In this document: positions 18,064 to 26,691 of the stretch, in pieces
Position numbering within the stretch: the stretch's first letter is position 1
How the letters are laid out: every line of letters starts with the position of its first letter
Source: Lawsonibacter hominis
Lineage (GTDB): Bacteria > Bacillota > Clostridia > Oscillospirales > Oscillospiraceae
NCBI RefSeq assembly: GCF_014287895.1
Contig: NZ_JACOPP010000007.1
Location: 62,001 to 126,000, forward strand
DNA length: 64,000 bases
Direction of reading: 5' to 3'
Made by a program: the position numbers and the translations under genes
The notes under the pieces: generated by a model
Databases searched by the model: none
Seen by the model: only the letters and a program-made list of their open reading frames with translations
Told to the model about the DNA's origin: nothing

Positions 18064-18918
18064 TCAGCCCGGCGTCTGCAGCATTTGGATCTGCTCCGCC
18101 GTCAGCTCCACATAGGGAATGGAAAGTTCCCTGGCCTCCCCCAGGTAGGGGGCCAGCCACGCCTGGTATTGGGACGCGTCCACCGGATGATCCCACGTGA
18201 TGTCCCCTTCGGTGGTGATGTAGTAGACGAACCCGGTCTTGCTGGCGTCCACCTCGTCCGGGTATCCCTCCAGGCCAAGGGCCTTATCCCAGGCGTCCAC
18301 CGCGCCCACCTGCTGGTAGCTGTCGCTCTCGGGCAGGTATTGGTAGAGGAAGTAGGGCCAGAAGGAGCCGCCCTTTCCCTGGTTGTGGGACCAGCCCGCC
18401 ATGACGGCGCCATTATCGTAAAAGGTCAGCAGGGGAAATTCCTCCAATTGCTTGCGAAGCTCTCCCGTCGCCTCGTCCCAATCATAGACGAAGCCCCGCT
18501 CCCCGGCCACGATTGTGGTGGTGTAGAGAAGGATCAGCTCCTCCCTCCCGTCCCCGTCCACGTCCCAGACGGAAAACTGATTTTCCGCCATCGCCTCTCT
18601 CTCACGGATACTTCCGATATAGCCGCCGGAATCGCCGGTCCCGTCGGGCAGGACCCCCGTGTCCAGCAGCTTGTTCAGCGCGGCGCCATAGGCCGCCCGG
18701 GCGGGGGCGTTCTCCTCGCTCAGCATGGACATCTGCGGCGGCTCCGAGGTCGCTTCCGGCGTGGGCGACGGCTCAAGCTCGTCGGAAGGGCTGGGCGCGG
18801 GGGTCTGTACGGCAGCGGTGGGGGCCTGCTTCGGCGTATCCACAGCCGGGGTGCTCCCGCAGGCGGACAGCGTGAGGCACGCCGCCGTGCAAAGGGCGAC
18901 CACACTTGCTTTTTTCAT
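18064..18918 (-). CDS. Lipoprotein of unknown function
   Basis: 284 residues with a lipobox signal (MKKASVVALCTAACLTLSACGS; lipidated Cys at about 20), then a Pro/Ser/Thr/Glu-rich linker (about 22-65) and a globular domain. The globular part contains FSVWDVDGDGREELILLYT, a calcium-loop-like or VCBS-type motif common in extracellular proteins. It sits between gyrB and gyrA, which are normally adjacent, so it is an insertion into the gyrase operon. No enzymatic motif is seen. Confidence 0.75.
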   Translation of the reverse strand: MKKASVVALCTAACLTLSACGSTPAVDTPKQAPTAAVQTPAPSPSDELEPSPTPEATSEPPQMSMLSEENAPARAAYGAALNKLLDTGVLPDGTGDSGGYIGSIREREAMAENQFSVWDVDGDGREELILLYTTTIVAGERGFVYDWDEATGELRKQLEEFPLLTFYDNGAVMAGWSHNQGKGGSFWPYFLYQYLPESDSYQQVGAVDAWDKALGLEGYPDEVDASKTGFVYYITTEGDITWDHPVDASQYQAWLAPYLGEARELSIPYVELTAEQIQMLQTPG

Positions 18919-18940
18919 CTTGACGCCGCTCCTCTCCTGC

Positions 18941-20884
18941 TCAGTAGTCCAGATTCACGGCGTATTTGGCGTTGCGCTCGATGAATTCCTTGCGGGGCTC
19001 CACCTTCTCGCCCATGAGGATGGAGAACGTCTCGTCGGCCCGGATGGCGTCGTCCAGCTCGATGCGCTTCAGCGTGCGCTTCTCCGGGTCCATGGTGGTC
19101 TCCCACAGCTCATGGGGGTTCATTTCGCCCAGGCCCTTAAAGCGGGAGATATCCACCTTGGCGTTGGGGTTATCGCCCCGCAGCTCGCCGGAGATACGGT
19201 CCCGCTCCTCCTCCGAGAAGGCCAGCCGGGTGGTCTTGCCGCGGCTGAGCTTGAACAGCGGCGGCACGGCGGCGTAGACGTAGCCGTGCTCGATCAGCGG
19301 ACGCATGAAGCGGAAGAAGAAGGTGAGCAGCAGCGTGCGGATATGAGAGCCGTCCACATCGGCATCGGCCATAATGATGACCTTGTGATAGCGCAGCCTG
19401 CTCACGTCGAACTCGTCCCCGATGCCCGCGCCCAGCGCGGTGATGACGGGCTGAAGCTTGTCGTTTCCATAGACCTTGTCGGCCCTGGCCTTCTCCACGT
19501 TGAGCATCTTGCCCCACAGGGGGAGGATGGCCTGGAAGCGGGAATCCCGGCCCTGGGTGGCCGAGCCGCCGGCGGAATCGCCCTCGACGATATAGATTTC
19601 GGTCAGTTCGGGGTTGTTTTCATTGCAGTCCCGCAGTTTATCGGGCATGGCGGCTCCGCCCAGCGCGGTCTTGCGGCGGATGGACTCCCGGGCCTTGCGG
19701 GCGGCCTCCCGGGCGCGGTTGGCCATCAGCGCCTTGTCCAGGATCGCCTTGCCCACCCCCGGGTTCTCCTCCAGAAATTCCTCCAGCTTGTCGCTGACGA
19801 TACCCGCCACCAGGGTGCGGATCTCCGAGTTGCCCAGCTTGGCCTTGGTCTGGCCCTCAAACTGGGCGTCGGTGAGCTTGACGGAGATGATGCAGGTAAG
19901 GCCCTCCCGGCAGTCTTCGCCGGAGACCTTCTCCTCGTCCTTGAGAATCTTCATCTTTTTGCCGTAGTTGTTGAGAACGGTGGTCAGCGCCCGCTTAAAG
20001 CCCTCCTCGTGCATGCCGCCTTCCGGGGTGTGCACGTTGTTGGCAAAGGAGATGATGCTCTCGTTATACCCGTCGTTGTACTGGAAGGCCACCTCCGCCA
20101 TGGAGTCTTCCCGGCTGCCGGACATATACACCACGCTGTCGTGGATGGGCGTTTTGGCCCGGTTGAGCCAGGTGACGAACTCCCGGATGCCGCCTGCGTA
20201 GTGCATCTCGTCGGACTGCTCCCGGCCGGCGCGCTCGTCGATAGTGCGGATGCGCACGCCCGCGTTGAGGAAGGCCTCCTCCCGCATGCGGGTATGAAGC
20301 GTTTCATAATTGTACTCGGTGATCTCAAACATGGACCGGTCGGGCTTAAAGACCACCTCGGTGCCGTGGCGCTCGGTGTCCCCCACCATCTGCATGGGCT
20401 GGGTCACATTGCCGCGGGAAAACTTCATCTCATAGATCTTCCCGTCTTTGTAGACCCGCACCTCCAGCCACTCGCTCAGGGCGTTGACCACGCTGGCGCC
20501 CACGCCGTGCAGGCCGCCGGAGACCTTATAGCCCCCTCCGCCGAACTTTCCGCCCGCATGAAGGATGGTAAAGACCACCTCCAGGGCGGGCTTCCCGGTC
20601 TGCTGCTGGATATCCACCGGGATACCGCGGCCGTTGTCCACCACCGTGATGATATCCCCCTCGGAGATCTTTACGGTGATCTCGTCGCAGTACCCGGCCA
20701 GCGCCTCGTCGATGGCGTTGTCCACGATCTCATATACCAGATGGTGCAGTCCGCTCTCCGAGGTGGAGCCGATATACATGCCCGGGCGCTTGCGGACGGC
20801 CTCAAGCCCCTCCAGCACCTGGATCTCGGATGCGCCGTACTCATGCTCCACCTGGGTGGCGCCGTTTTCAAAAGTTTCAGACAT
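18941..20884 (-). CDS. gyrB: DNA gyrase subunit B
   Basis: ATPase subunit of gyrase, 647 residues from the chosen ATG. The GHKL ATPase domain shows YEIVDNAIDEALAG, VVDNGRGIPV and VSGGLHGVGASVVNALS. The TOPRIM domain shows IVEGDSAGGSA and IMADADVDGSHIRTLLLTFFFRFM. The C-terminal tail carries KGLGEMNPHELWETTMDP. The start at 20884 has GGAGGTTATTTG upstream; a further upstream in-frame ATG lies in an intergenic repeat. The usual LPLRGKILNVEKA segment reads LPLWGKMLNVEKA. Confidence 0.97.
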   Translation of the reverse strand: MSETFENGATQVEHEYGASEIQVLEGLEAVRKRPGMYIGSTSESGLHHLVYEIVDNAIDEALAGYCDEITVKISEGDIITVVDNGRGIPVDIQQQTGKPALEVVFTILHAGGKFGGGGYKVSGGLHGVGASVVNALSEWLEVRVYKDGKIYEMKFSRGNVTQPMQMVGDTERHGTEVVFKPDRSMFEITEYNYETLHTRMREEAFLNAGVRIRTIDERAGREQSDEMHYAGGIREFVTWLNRAKTPIHDSVVYMSGSREDSMAEVAFQYNDGYNESIISFANNVHTPEGGMHEEGFKRALTTVLNNYGKKMKILKDEEKVSGEDCREGLTCIISVKLTDAQFEGQTKAKLGNSEIRTLVAGIVSDKLEEFLEENPGVGKAILDKALMANRAREAARKARESIRRKTALGGAAMPDKLRDCNENNPELTEIYIVEGDSAGGSATQGRDSRFQAILPLWGKMLNVEKARADKVYGNDKLQPVITALGAGIGDEFDVSRLRYHKVIIMADADVDGSHIRTLLLTFFFRFMRPLIEHGYVYAAVPPLFKLSRGKTTRLAFSEEERDRISGELRGDNPNAKVDISRFKGLGEMNPHELWETTMDPEKRTLKRIELDDAIRADETFSILMGEKVEPRKEFIERNAKYAVNLDY

Positions 20885-20902
20885 CAAATAACCTCCATTG
20901 GG

Positions 20903-20965
20903 ATATCGGGCGGCCAAAGGCCGCCCCTACAAAGCGTTGTAGGAGCCGCCTTCGGCGGTCCGTCC
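20903..20965. repeat. Intergenic multi-hairpin palindromic element
   Basis: Three inverted repeats stand end to end between remB and gyrB: GGGCGGCC/GGCCGCCC (20908-20926), CTACAA/TTGTAG (20928-20942) and a CCGCC/GGCGG hairpin (about 20946-20958). The layout resembles short dispersed palindromic elements of high-GC Clostridia. No second full copy is seen in this window. Confidence 0.55.
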
Positions 20966-20969
20966 TGCT

Positions 20970-21233
20970 TTATTCAAATAAATTGTTTTCCGCCCGGCCC
21001 CGCAGGGTGGCGGTGGAGAGCTGGGAAAGATAGACCACCGGCGCGTCCTGTCCGCTGCGGCAGAGCACAAAGGACTTGGGCAGCTCGTCGGAGACGTTGA
21101 TCACCCTGCCCTCCCGCTGGGCCTGGTCCAGCATCCTGCGGGTGCGGTGGGACGCGCTGGTGTTGTCCAGGTCGAAGATGCCCACCACATCCCGGTAGGG
21201 CACGACCACCGATTGTCCTAAATGCAGATACAT
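20970..21233 (-). CDS. remB: Extracellular matrix regulator RemB (YaaB, DUF370)
   Basis: 87 residues of the RemA/RemB family. In Bacillus these are small DNA-binding regulators of biofilm-matrix genes, and yaaB likewise sits between recF and gyrB. Family signature: MYLHLGQSVVVPYRDVVGIFDLDNT followed by RTRRMLDQAQREGRVINVSDELPKSFVL. The C-terminal YLSQLSTATLRGR is also typical. Function here is by homology and position. Confidence 0.9.
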   Translation of the reverse strand: MYLHLGQSVVVPYRDVVGIFDLDNTSASHRTRRMLDQAQREGRVINVSDELPKSFVLCRSGQDAPVVYLSQLSTATLRGRAENNLFE

Positions 21234-21272
21234 ACGTCCGTTTCTCCTTTGCCTGCGGATACAATGCCGCTT

Positions 21273-21575
21273 TCACCGGCCGTCCACCACCCTGGGCCGC
21301 CAGAACCACTTCCAAAACCGCCAGCCGGCGAACAGGCCCGCCAGCAGCGCCAGAGCCGGCAAACCGGGGAAAAACAGCACCTGCGTCAGCGGGGAGACCT
21401 GCTCCGACGCCCAGAGGTTCCACCGTCCCGCCGCGATCAGAAGCGCCAGCACGGCCGCCGCCAGACCGGGCAGCACCCGCCACCGCTTTCTTCGGGTAAA
21501 GCGGCAGACCGCATATTGGATCACCGCCCCCAACAGAAACGGCAGCAAAACGAATCCAGCCAGGATGATCGGCAT
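21273..21575 (-). CDS. Hypothetical small membrane protein
   Basis: 100 residues with three hydrophobic segments (about 2-22, 34-52 and 62-84) and basic loops (RFTRRKRWR). The C-terminus is rich in Trp and Arg (WRFWKWFWRPR). It lies between recF and remB on the same strand. I do not recognise a family. Confidence 0.6.
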   Translation of the reverse strand: MPIILAGFVLLPFLLGAVIQYAVCRFTRRKRWRVLPGLAAAVLALLIAAGRWNLWASEQVSPLTQVLFFPGLPALALLAGLFAGWRFWKWFWRPRVVDGR

Positions 21576-21611
21576 AGCGTCCTCCTTCTCCCCCGCGCCG
21601 GGCGGCGGGGC

Positions 21612-22715
21612 TCACACCAGCGTTCCTGCGTGAATGTGGAAGGTCTTCCCCTCCCGCAGGCGCCCCAGCCCCATATCCTCGCAGCAGGTGATAAAGACCT
21701 GGCCGCTGGTGATCCGGCCCAGCACGAACGCCTGCCGCCGCGGGTCCAGCTCGGAAAGCACGTCGTCCAGCAGCAGCACCGGCCATTCGCCCGTCTCCTG
21801 AAAAAAAATCTCCCGGCAGGCCAATTTCAACGACAGCGCCGCCGTGCGGGTCTGTCCCTGAGAGGCAAAGGTCTTGGCGCTTTTCCCGTCGATCTCCACG
21901 TCCAAATCGTCCTTATGGGGGCCGGAAAGGCATTGCCGGGACTCCAGTTCGGCCTGCCGGTGCCGCTCCTGATGCTCCAGCAGCTGGGGCAGGATCTCCC
22001 GCGGGGCGGCCTCCGGATCGGTCACGGTCTTCACCGTCTCATAATGCAGCTCCAACCGCTCCCGGCCTCCGGAAAAATCCAGATGGATGGCGGGCGTGAC
22101 CTCCCGCAGGCGCTTGACGAAGTGGGCCCGGTAATGGATGAGCACCGCCCCCGTCTGGGCCATGCGGAGGTTGAATTCGTCCAGCGCGTCCAGCAGGGAG
22201 GGCTTTTCCGTACCGTCCCGGAGGATGCGGGTCTTGTGCTCATAAAGCCTGCGGTACTCGGCCAGGGCCTCGGCATACCGGGGGCGCAGCTGGCTGATGC
22301 AGCCGTCCAGAAACCGCCGGCGCACCAAGGCCCCCTCCCGGATCAGGTACAGATCCTCCGGGCAAAACAGAACGGTGTTCAGCACCCCCGCCAGCTCCCC
22401 GGCGGACTTGAGGCGCACGCCGTTGGAGAACAGCTGCCGCCGCCCGCCCCGGGAGAGGCGGGCCTCCAGCGTAAAATCCCGCTGCCGGGCGCTGACCTGG
22501 GCCTGCACAAAGGCGTGGTCCACCCCGAATTGGATCAATTCCCGGTCATACCGGGCCCGGTGGGAAGACGCGGTGGACAAATACGCCACTGCTTCCAGCA
22601 GATTGGTCTTCCCTTGGGCATTCTCCCCGTAGATCACGTTGACGCCCGGGTGGAACCCGGCCTCCAGGTGCAGGTAATTGCGGAAAAAATCCAGAGAGAT
22701 GGAGCGGACGATCAT
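21612..22715 (-). CDS. recF: DNA replication and repair protein RecF
   Basis: SMC-like ATPase that loads RecA at gaps with RecO and RecR, 367 residues. Walker A is GENAQGKTNLLEAVAYLS (about 30-47), the signature motif is LSLKLACREI, and Walker B is VLLLDDVLSELDPRRQAFVL. SGPHKDDLDVEI is a family hallmark. The start at 22715 overlaps the rlbA stop by 4 nt (ATGA), giving translational coupling. Confidence 0.96.
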   Translation of the reverse strand: MIVRSISLDFFRNYLHLEAGFHPGVNVIYGENAQGKTNLLEAVAYLSTASSHRARYDRELIQFGVDHAFVQAQVSARQRDFTLEARLSRGGRRQLFSNGVRLKSAGELAGVLNTVLFCPEDLYLIREGALVRRRFLDGCISQLRPRYAEALAEYRRLYEHKTRILRDGTEKPSLLDALDEFNLRMAQTGAVLIHYRAHFVKRLREVTPAIHLDFSGGRERLELHYETVKTVTDPEAAPREILPQLLEHQERHRQAELESRQCLSGPHKDDLDVEIDGKSAKTFASQGQTRTAALSLKLACREIFFQETGEWPVLLLDDVLSELDPRRQAFVLGRITSGQVFITCCEDMGLGRLREGKTFHIHAGTLV

Positions 22716-22924
22716 AGGATCCTCAGCTTCACGGGCCCGAGCTGGGCGGTATCCCCGCTGCGCAGCTTCCGCCCCCGCTGTGTGCAGACGGCCCCGTTGA
22801 CCAGCACGCCGCCGGCCTGGATCAGCTCCTTGGCCTCCCCGCCGGTCTCGGTGAGCCCCTCGAACTTCAGCAGCGCGTCCAGACGGATAAACTCGGTGAT
22901 GATCTTCACATCTCGCTCTTCCAT
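22712..22924 (-). CDS. rlbA: S4-domain RNA-binding protein YaaA/RlbA
   Basis: 70-residue S4 RNA-binding module: FIRLDALLKFEGLTETGGEAKELIQAGGVLVNG followed by RGRKLRSGDTAQLG. This small protein is conserved between dnaN and recF in Firmicutes and has been linked to ribosome assembly. Its start lies 19 nt inside the end of the thioesterase gene and its stop overlaps recF, so translation of the three is coupled. Confidence 0.92.
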   Translation of the reverse strand: MEERDVKIITEFIRLDALLKFEGLTETGGEAKELIQAGGVLVNGAVCTQRGRKLRSGDTAQLGPVKLRIL

Positions 22925-23352
22925 GCGCCCTCCTTGCCCGCCAGGGCCTCAAATCGTTGATACAGCTCCGGCCGCAGCCGCTTGAGCGCGGCCGGCCGTC
23001 CCTTCTTCCGGTCGTAGAAAAAGTGGCGGCTCTCCCCCTCGCACCGCAGTGTCCCCGTCTCAACGTCCACCATCCGGTAAGCCAGGGCCAGCCTGGCCGG
23101 GGAAAGAGCGATGATGGTCAGAAAAAGATCCACATGCGCCCCAAAGCGGGTCATGGAACGGTAATGGCAGCTGACGCCGGTCAGGGCGATGTCGATGCCC
23201 GCGTCCACCAGCGTCTCATAGCCGCAGCCCAGCTGCTCCATAAAAGCGGTGCGGGCCTCCCCCATCCAATGGATATAATTCCCATGGTAGACGATGCCCA
23301 TGCCGTCCGTCTCATAGAACTGAACTTTTCTGCGGTAGGGCCTCCGTTCCAT
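22906..23352 (-). CDS. Acyl-CoA thioesterase, hotdog fold (YbgC/FcbC type)
   Basis: 148-residue single hotdog protein that should hydrolyse an acyl-CoA or acyl-ACP. The conserved YETDGMGIVYHGNYIHWMGEAR block holds the YbgC-type catalytic Asp and a nearby His/Asn pair. The start at 23352 shares a nucleotide with the dnaN stop (TGATG-type junction). Finding a thioesterase coupled between dnaN and rlbA is unexpected; these two are usually adjacent. The substrate is unknown. Confidence 0.88.
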   Translation of the reverse strand: MERRPYRRKVQFYETDGMGIVYHGNYIHWMGEARTAFMEQLGCGYETLVDAGIDIALTGVSCHYRSMTRFGAHVDLFLTIIALSPARLALAYRMVDVETGTLRCEGESRHFFYDRKKGRPAALKRLRPELYQRFEALAGKEGAWKSEM

Positions 23353-24464
23353 CAGTCTCCCGCCTTCAGCCGAACGGGCAGCACCATGTACAGAAAGTTT
23401 TCGTCGCCCTGGGTGGGCAGGATCACGCAGGGGGAGACGCCGGTGGTCAGCTCCAGGCGGACCCGGTCCGCGGGGGCGGCCTTGAGGGCGTCCATCAGGT
23501 ACTTGTTGTTGAAGCCGATCTCCAGCCCCTTGCCGTCTCCGGAGATCGGGCACACGTCGGCGGCGTCCCCGATGGCGGTCTTGGTGGAGATGTTCAGCAC
23601 CCCGTCGTCGAAGATGCAGCGCAGCGGACTTTTCAGCTTGTCGCTGATGATGAGGGAGACGCGGTCGATGGAGGAGATCAGGGCCCTGGTATCCCCCTCT
23701 ACCTGAATGGTGTTGTTGCGGGGGATGGCCTGGCGGTACGCCAAAAATTCTCCCTCCAGCCGGCGGGAGACCAGCATGGTGCTGCCCACCTTAAACATCA
23801 CATGCCGCGCGCCCTGGGTGACGCTGGCGCTCTCGTCGCTGTCGGCGCAGATTTTTTCCACCTCGCTCAGGGCCGCGCCTGGCACCACGAAGGAGAACGT
23901 CTCGGCGCCCTCCTTCTTTTCGATGGCCTCATGCCGCAGGGCCAGCCGGTAACCGTCCACCGACACGACGGTCAGTCCGCTCTCGTCCACCTCAAAAAGG
24001 CTGCCGGTGTGGATGGGCCGGCTTTCGTTGTCGCTGACGGCAAAAAGGGTCTGTCCGATCATGGACTTGAGTACGTTCTGGGGCAGCAGCAGGGAATTTT
24101 GATACTCCACGGCGGGCAGCTCCGGGAACTCCTCCGGGTCGGTGGCCAGGATATTGAATTCGCTCATGCCGCACTTGATGTTGACGGTATAGTTGGTGGA
24201 CTGGAAGCTCACCATGTCGTCGGGCAACTTGCGGATGATCTCTCCGAACAGACGGGCGCCCAGCACCAGAGTGCCCTGCTCGGAGATTTCGGCGGGCACG
24301 GTGGTGCGGATGCCGGTCTCCAGGTTGTAGCCGGTCAGCCGCAGATCGTTTCCCGCTTCCAGAAGGATGCCCTCCAGGGCGGGGATGGAGCTTTTGGGGG
24401 ATACCGCCCGGGAGGCGGTGGAGATGGCAGCCTGCAGCAGGGCCTTCTCGCAGGTGAATTTCAT
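23352..24464 (-). CDS. dnaN: DNA polymerase III sliding clamp (beta subunit)
   Basis: Ring-shaped processivity clamp, 370 residues, made of three repeated domains. Seen: N-terminal MKFTCEKALLQAAISTASRAV, SSIPALEGILLEAG, GARLFGEIIRKLPDD, GSLFEVDESGLTVVSVDGYRLA and the C-terminal MVLPVRLKAGD end close to the usual M-P-M-R-L. The start has GGAGGTTACGCC upstream. The intergenic region between it and dnaA holds DnaA boxes. Confidence 0.97.
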   Translation of the reverse strand: MKFTCEKALLQAAISTASRAVSPKSSIPALEGILLEAGNDLRLTGYNLETGIRTTVPAEISEQGTLVLGARLFGEIIRKLPDDMVSFQSTNYTVNIKCGMSEFNILATDPEEFPELPAVEYQNSLLLPQNVLKSMIGQTLFAVSDNESRPIHTGSLFEVDESGLTVVSVDGYRLALRHEAIEKKEGAETFSFVVPGAALSEVEKICADSDESASVTQGARHVMFKVGSTMLVSRRLEGEFLAYRQAIPRNNTIQVEGDTRALISSIDRVSLIISDKLKSPLRCIFDDGVLNISTKTAIGDAADVCPISGDGKGLEIGFNNKYLMDALKAAPADRVRLELTTGVSPCVILPTQGDENFLYMVLPVRLKAGD

Positions 24465-24718
24465 GGCGTAACCTCCGTTCGCATTTCTCTCTGCGCAGGA
24501 GAGGAAGGGATATGAGTTCGTAATAGTAAGCCGTAGGGAAAAAAGATGTGGAAAACCGCCGCAAAGCGTTCGCAGGCAAGAAAAAGCGCGTCCACAGGGG
24601 TTGGGGAGAAAACAGCGGCTTTTCCCCACAGAGGGGGAAAGGGGCCGGGTTTTCCCCCTTACGTTGTCCACATCTGCACAAAAAGCGGTGGAAATGTGGA
24701 AAAAACAAACATCCGCTT
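24465..24718. other. Candidate replication origin (oriC), dnaA-dnaN intergenic region
   Basis: Contains three near-consensus DnaA boxes (consensus TTATCCACA/TGTGGATAA): TGTGGAAAA at 24547-24555, TTGTCCACA at 24664-24672 and TGTGGAAAA at 24695-24703. Two weaker ones lie at 24588-24596 and 24622-24630. It sits between dnaA and dnaN, as in many Firmicutes. No strong AT-rich unwinding element is obvious inside it; the AT-rich stretch at about 26,240-26,330 upstream of dnaA could contribute to a bipartite origin. Confidence 0.7.
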
Positions 24719-26032
24719 CTATTCGTACCGGGCGTTGATGTTGGTGTTGATATCCTTGATGACTTCGGCCACCTCAGGGGACTGCTTCATCAGCTTTTCC
24801 ACCCGTTCGATGGAGTGCATGACGGTGGTATGGTCGCGGTTGTCGAATTCCCGGCCGATCTCTTTCAGGGACAGGTTGGTCATGCGGCGGATCTGGTACA
24901 TGGCGATCTGCCGGGCCAGGGCGGTATCCTTGGTACGTCCCTGCCCGCGGATGGCCTCGGCGTCGATGTTGTAGAATTTGCTGACTTCCTCGATGATGAC
25001 GTCGGAGGAGGGGAGAAAGTCGGCCTTGTCCTTGAACATGTCCCGCACCGCCCGGGTGACGGTGTCCACGTCCACGCTTTCCCCCATCAGCTCCTGGAAG
25101 GCCAGGATCTTGTTGACGGTGCCTTCGATCTGGCGCACGTTGGAGGTGATGTTGTCGGCGATGTACTGGAGCACCGGGTCGGGCAGATTCATGCCCCGGC
25201 GGATGGCCTTGTTTTTGATGATGGCCACGCGGGTCTCATAGTCGGGGGGCTGGATGTCCACGGGCAGGCCCCACTCGAACCGGGTGCGCAGCCGGTCGTC
25301 CAGCCGCAGCATCTCCTTGGGGGGACGGTCGGCGGTAAAGACGATCTGCCGTCCGGCCTCGTAGAGCGTATTGAAGGTATGGAACATCTCCTCCTGGGAG
25401 CTCTCCTTGCCGGCGATGAACTGTACGTCGTCCATCAAGAACACGTCGGCGTAGCGGTACTTCTCCCGGAATTCCTGATTGCGGCCCTCCCGGATGGCCT
25501 GGATGAGCTCGTTGGTAAAAGAGTCGCCCTTGATATACACGATGCGGAAATTGGGGTTGCCGGCATGGATCTTGTGGGCGATGGCGTAGAGCAGGTGGGT
25601 CTTGCCCAGGCCGGATTCCCCGTAAATGAACAGGGGGTTATAGGTCTGGGCGGGCCGCTCGGCCACCGCGAGGGCGGCGGCATGGGCGAATTTGTTGGAC
25701 GCGCCCACCACAAAACGCTCGAAGGTATATTCCTCCGTGCCGGGCAAAAAAGTCTCGTCCGCCGGCTTGCCGTACCCCTCCAGCTCTCCCTCTCCCAGCA
25801 CCGTGACCTTGAAGTCGGCGGAAAACAGCTCGTGGAGGGCCTTTTGGATGGCGGGCACATACCGGGAGACGATGATGTCCCGTTTGAAGTTGGAAGGCGT
25901 GTGCAGGACGAAGGTATCCTCGTCCAGGGAGACGGCGATGGCGTCGTCGAACCAGGTGTTGATGGTGGTGGCGGTCATCTCCCCCTCCATCAGGGTGAGC
26001 ACCTTGGCCCAGATATCAGCCGGGGAATTCAT
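24719..26032 (-). CDS. dnaA: Chromosomal replication initiator DnaA
   Basis: AAA+ initiator that binds DnaA boxes and opens the origin, 437 residues. Domain I spans about 1-75. AAA+ Walker A is IYGESGLGKTHLL, Walker B is VFLMDDVQFI and the sensor region is VFTADRPPKEM. The C-terminal domain IV HTH reads IGREFDNRDHTTVMHSIERV, the DnaA signature. The start at 26032 was chosen because the homologous N-terminus (DIWAKVLTLMEGEMT) begins there and GGGGTGG lies upstream; the longer open frame would cross its own promoter. Confidence 0.97.
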   Translation of the reverse strand: MNSPADIWAKVLTLMEGEMTATTINTWFDDAIAVSLDEDTFVLHTPSNFKRDIIVSRYVPAIQKALHELFSADFKVTVLGEGELEGYGKPADETFLPGTEEYTFERFVVGASNKFAHAAALAVAERPAQTYNPLFIYGESGLGKTHLLYAIAHKIHAGNPNFRIVYIKGDSFTNELIQAIREGRNQEFREKYRYADVFLMDDVQFIAGKESSQEEMFHTFNTLYEAGRQIVFTADRPPKEMLRLDDRLRTRFEWGLPVDIQPPDYETRVAIIKNKAIRRGMNLPDPVLQYIADNITSNVRQIEGTVNKILAFQELMGESVDVDTVTRAVRDMFKDKADFLPSSDVIIEEVSKFYNIDAEAIRGQGRTKDTALARQIAMYQIRRMTNLSLKEIGREFDNRDHTTVMHSIERVEKLMKQSPEVAEVIKDINTNINARYE

Positions 26033-26072
26033 CCCGGATACCACCCCTTTCGTGTGAAGTTTCAATCGATTT

Positions 26073-26101
26073 ATTATACCAGAAAAACCGTTCTCAAGCA
26101 A
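26073..26101 (-). promoter_or_regulatory. Promoter of dnaA
   Basis: On the minus strand, TTGCTT (26101-26096), 17-bp spacer, TATAAT (26078-26073) with an extended TGG before it. Confidence 0.75.
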
Positions 26102-26297
26102 CATTTTCACCTCATACATTATAAAAATAAAATGGGAGAGGAGGGAGGAAGCGCGCCGCCCCGTTTTCTGGAAGGAGGCGGCCCCGTGCGGCAGGGAAAA
26201 AGAGGCGGGACTTGAGCTGGAAGAGCCTGGGGGACACAATATGTTGTACCGGGAAAAAGGTTGTAAAAAAAGATGCATCCAAGGGGAAAAAATATAG

Positions 26298-26327
26298 TTG
26301 ACAGGCCATTTTGAAATAGGCTATAAT
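26298..26327 (+). promoter_or_regulatory. Promoter of rpmH-rnpA operon
   Basis: Perfect TTGACA (26298-26303) and perfect TATAAT (26322-26327) with an 18-bp spacer. The roughly 130-nt leader up to rpmH holds no obvious gene. Confidence 0.9.
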
Positions 26328-26462
26328 ATCATCTGCATCTGCATCGTGTGGTCTCATGCGGTGTAAAGCAATTTTACTTTGACGACCGCAGCCGGGCCCG
26401 TCCGGCTGTTGTGGTGGGCGGGGGAAACTCCGCTTGATTTTCGTACAGGAGGTGTACCCAAA

Positions 26463-26597
26463 ATGGTTCGTACCTATCAGCCCAAGAAGCGCCAGCGCTC
26501 CAAGGAGCACGGGTTCCGCAAGCGCATGCGTACCGCCAATGGCCGCAAGGTGCTGGCGCGCCGCCGCGCCCGGGGCCGCGCCCGTCTGACCCACTGA
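26463..26597 (+). CDS. rpmH: 50S ribosomal protein L34
   Basis: 44-residue basic ribosomal protein: MVRTYQPKKRQRSKEHGFRK, then RMRTANGRKVLARRRARGR, the invariant family pattern. ATG at 26463 follows AGGAGGTGTACCCAAA. It is the first gene of the rightward rpmH-rnpA-yidD-yidC-khpB operon next to the origin. Confidence 0.97.
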   Translation: MVRTYQPKKRQRSKEHGFRKRMRTANGRKVLARRRARGRARLTH

Positions 26598-26691
26598 TGC
26601 GCGCAGCAAACGGAATAGGGCTTTCATAAAAGGGGCGGAGGAGCGATCCTACCGCCCCTGCGCAGCATGCAGAGAAAAAGGGGAAAGCAGC

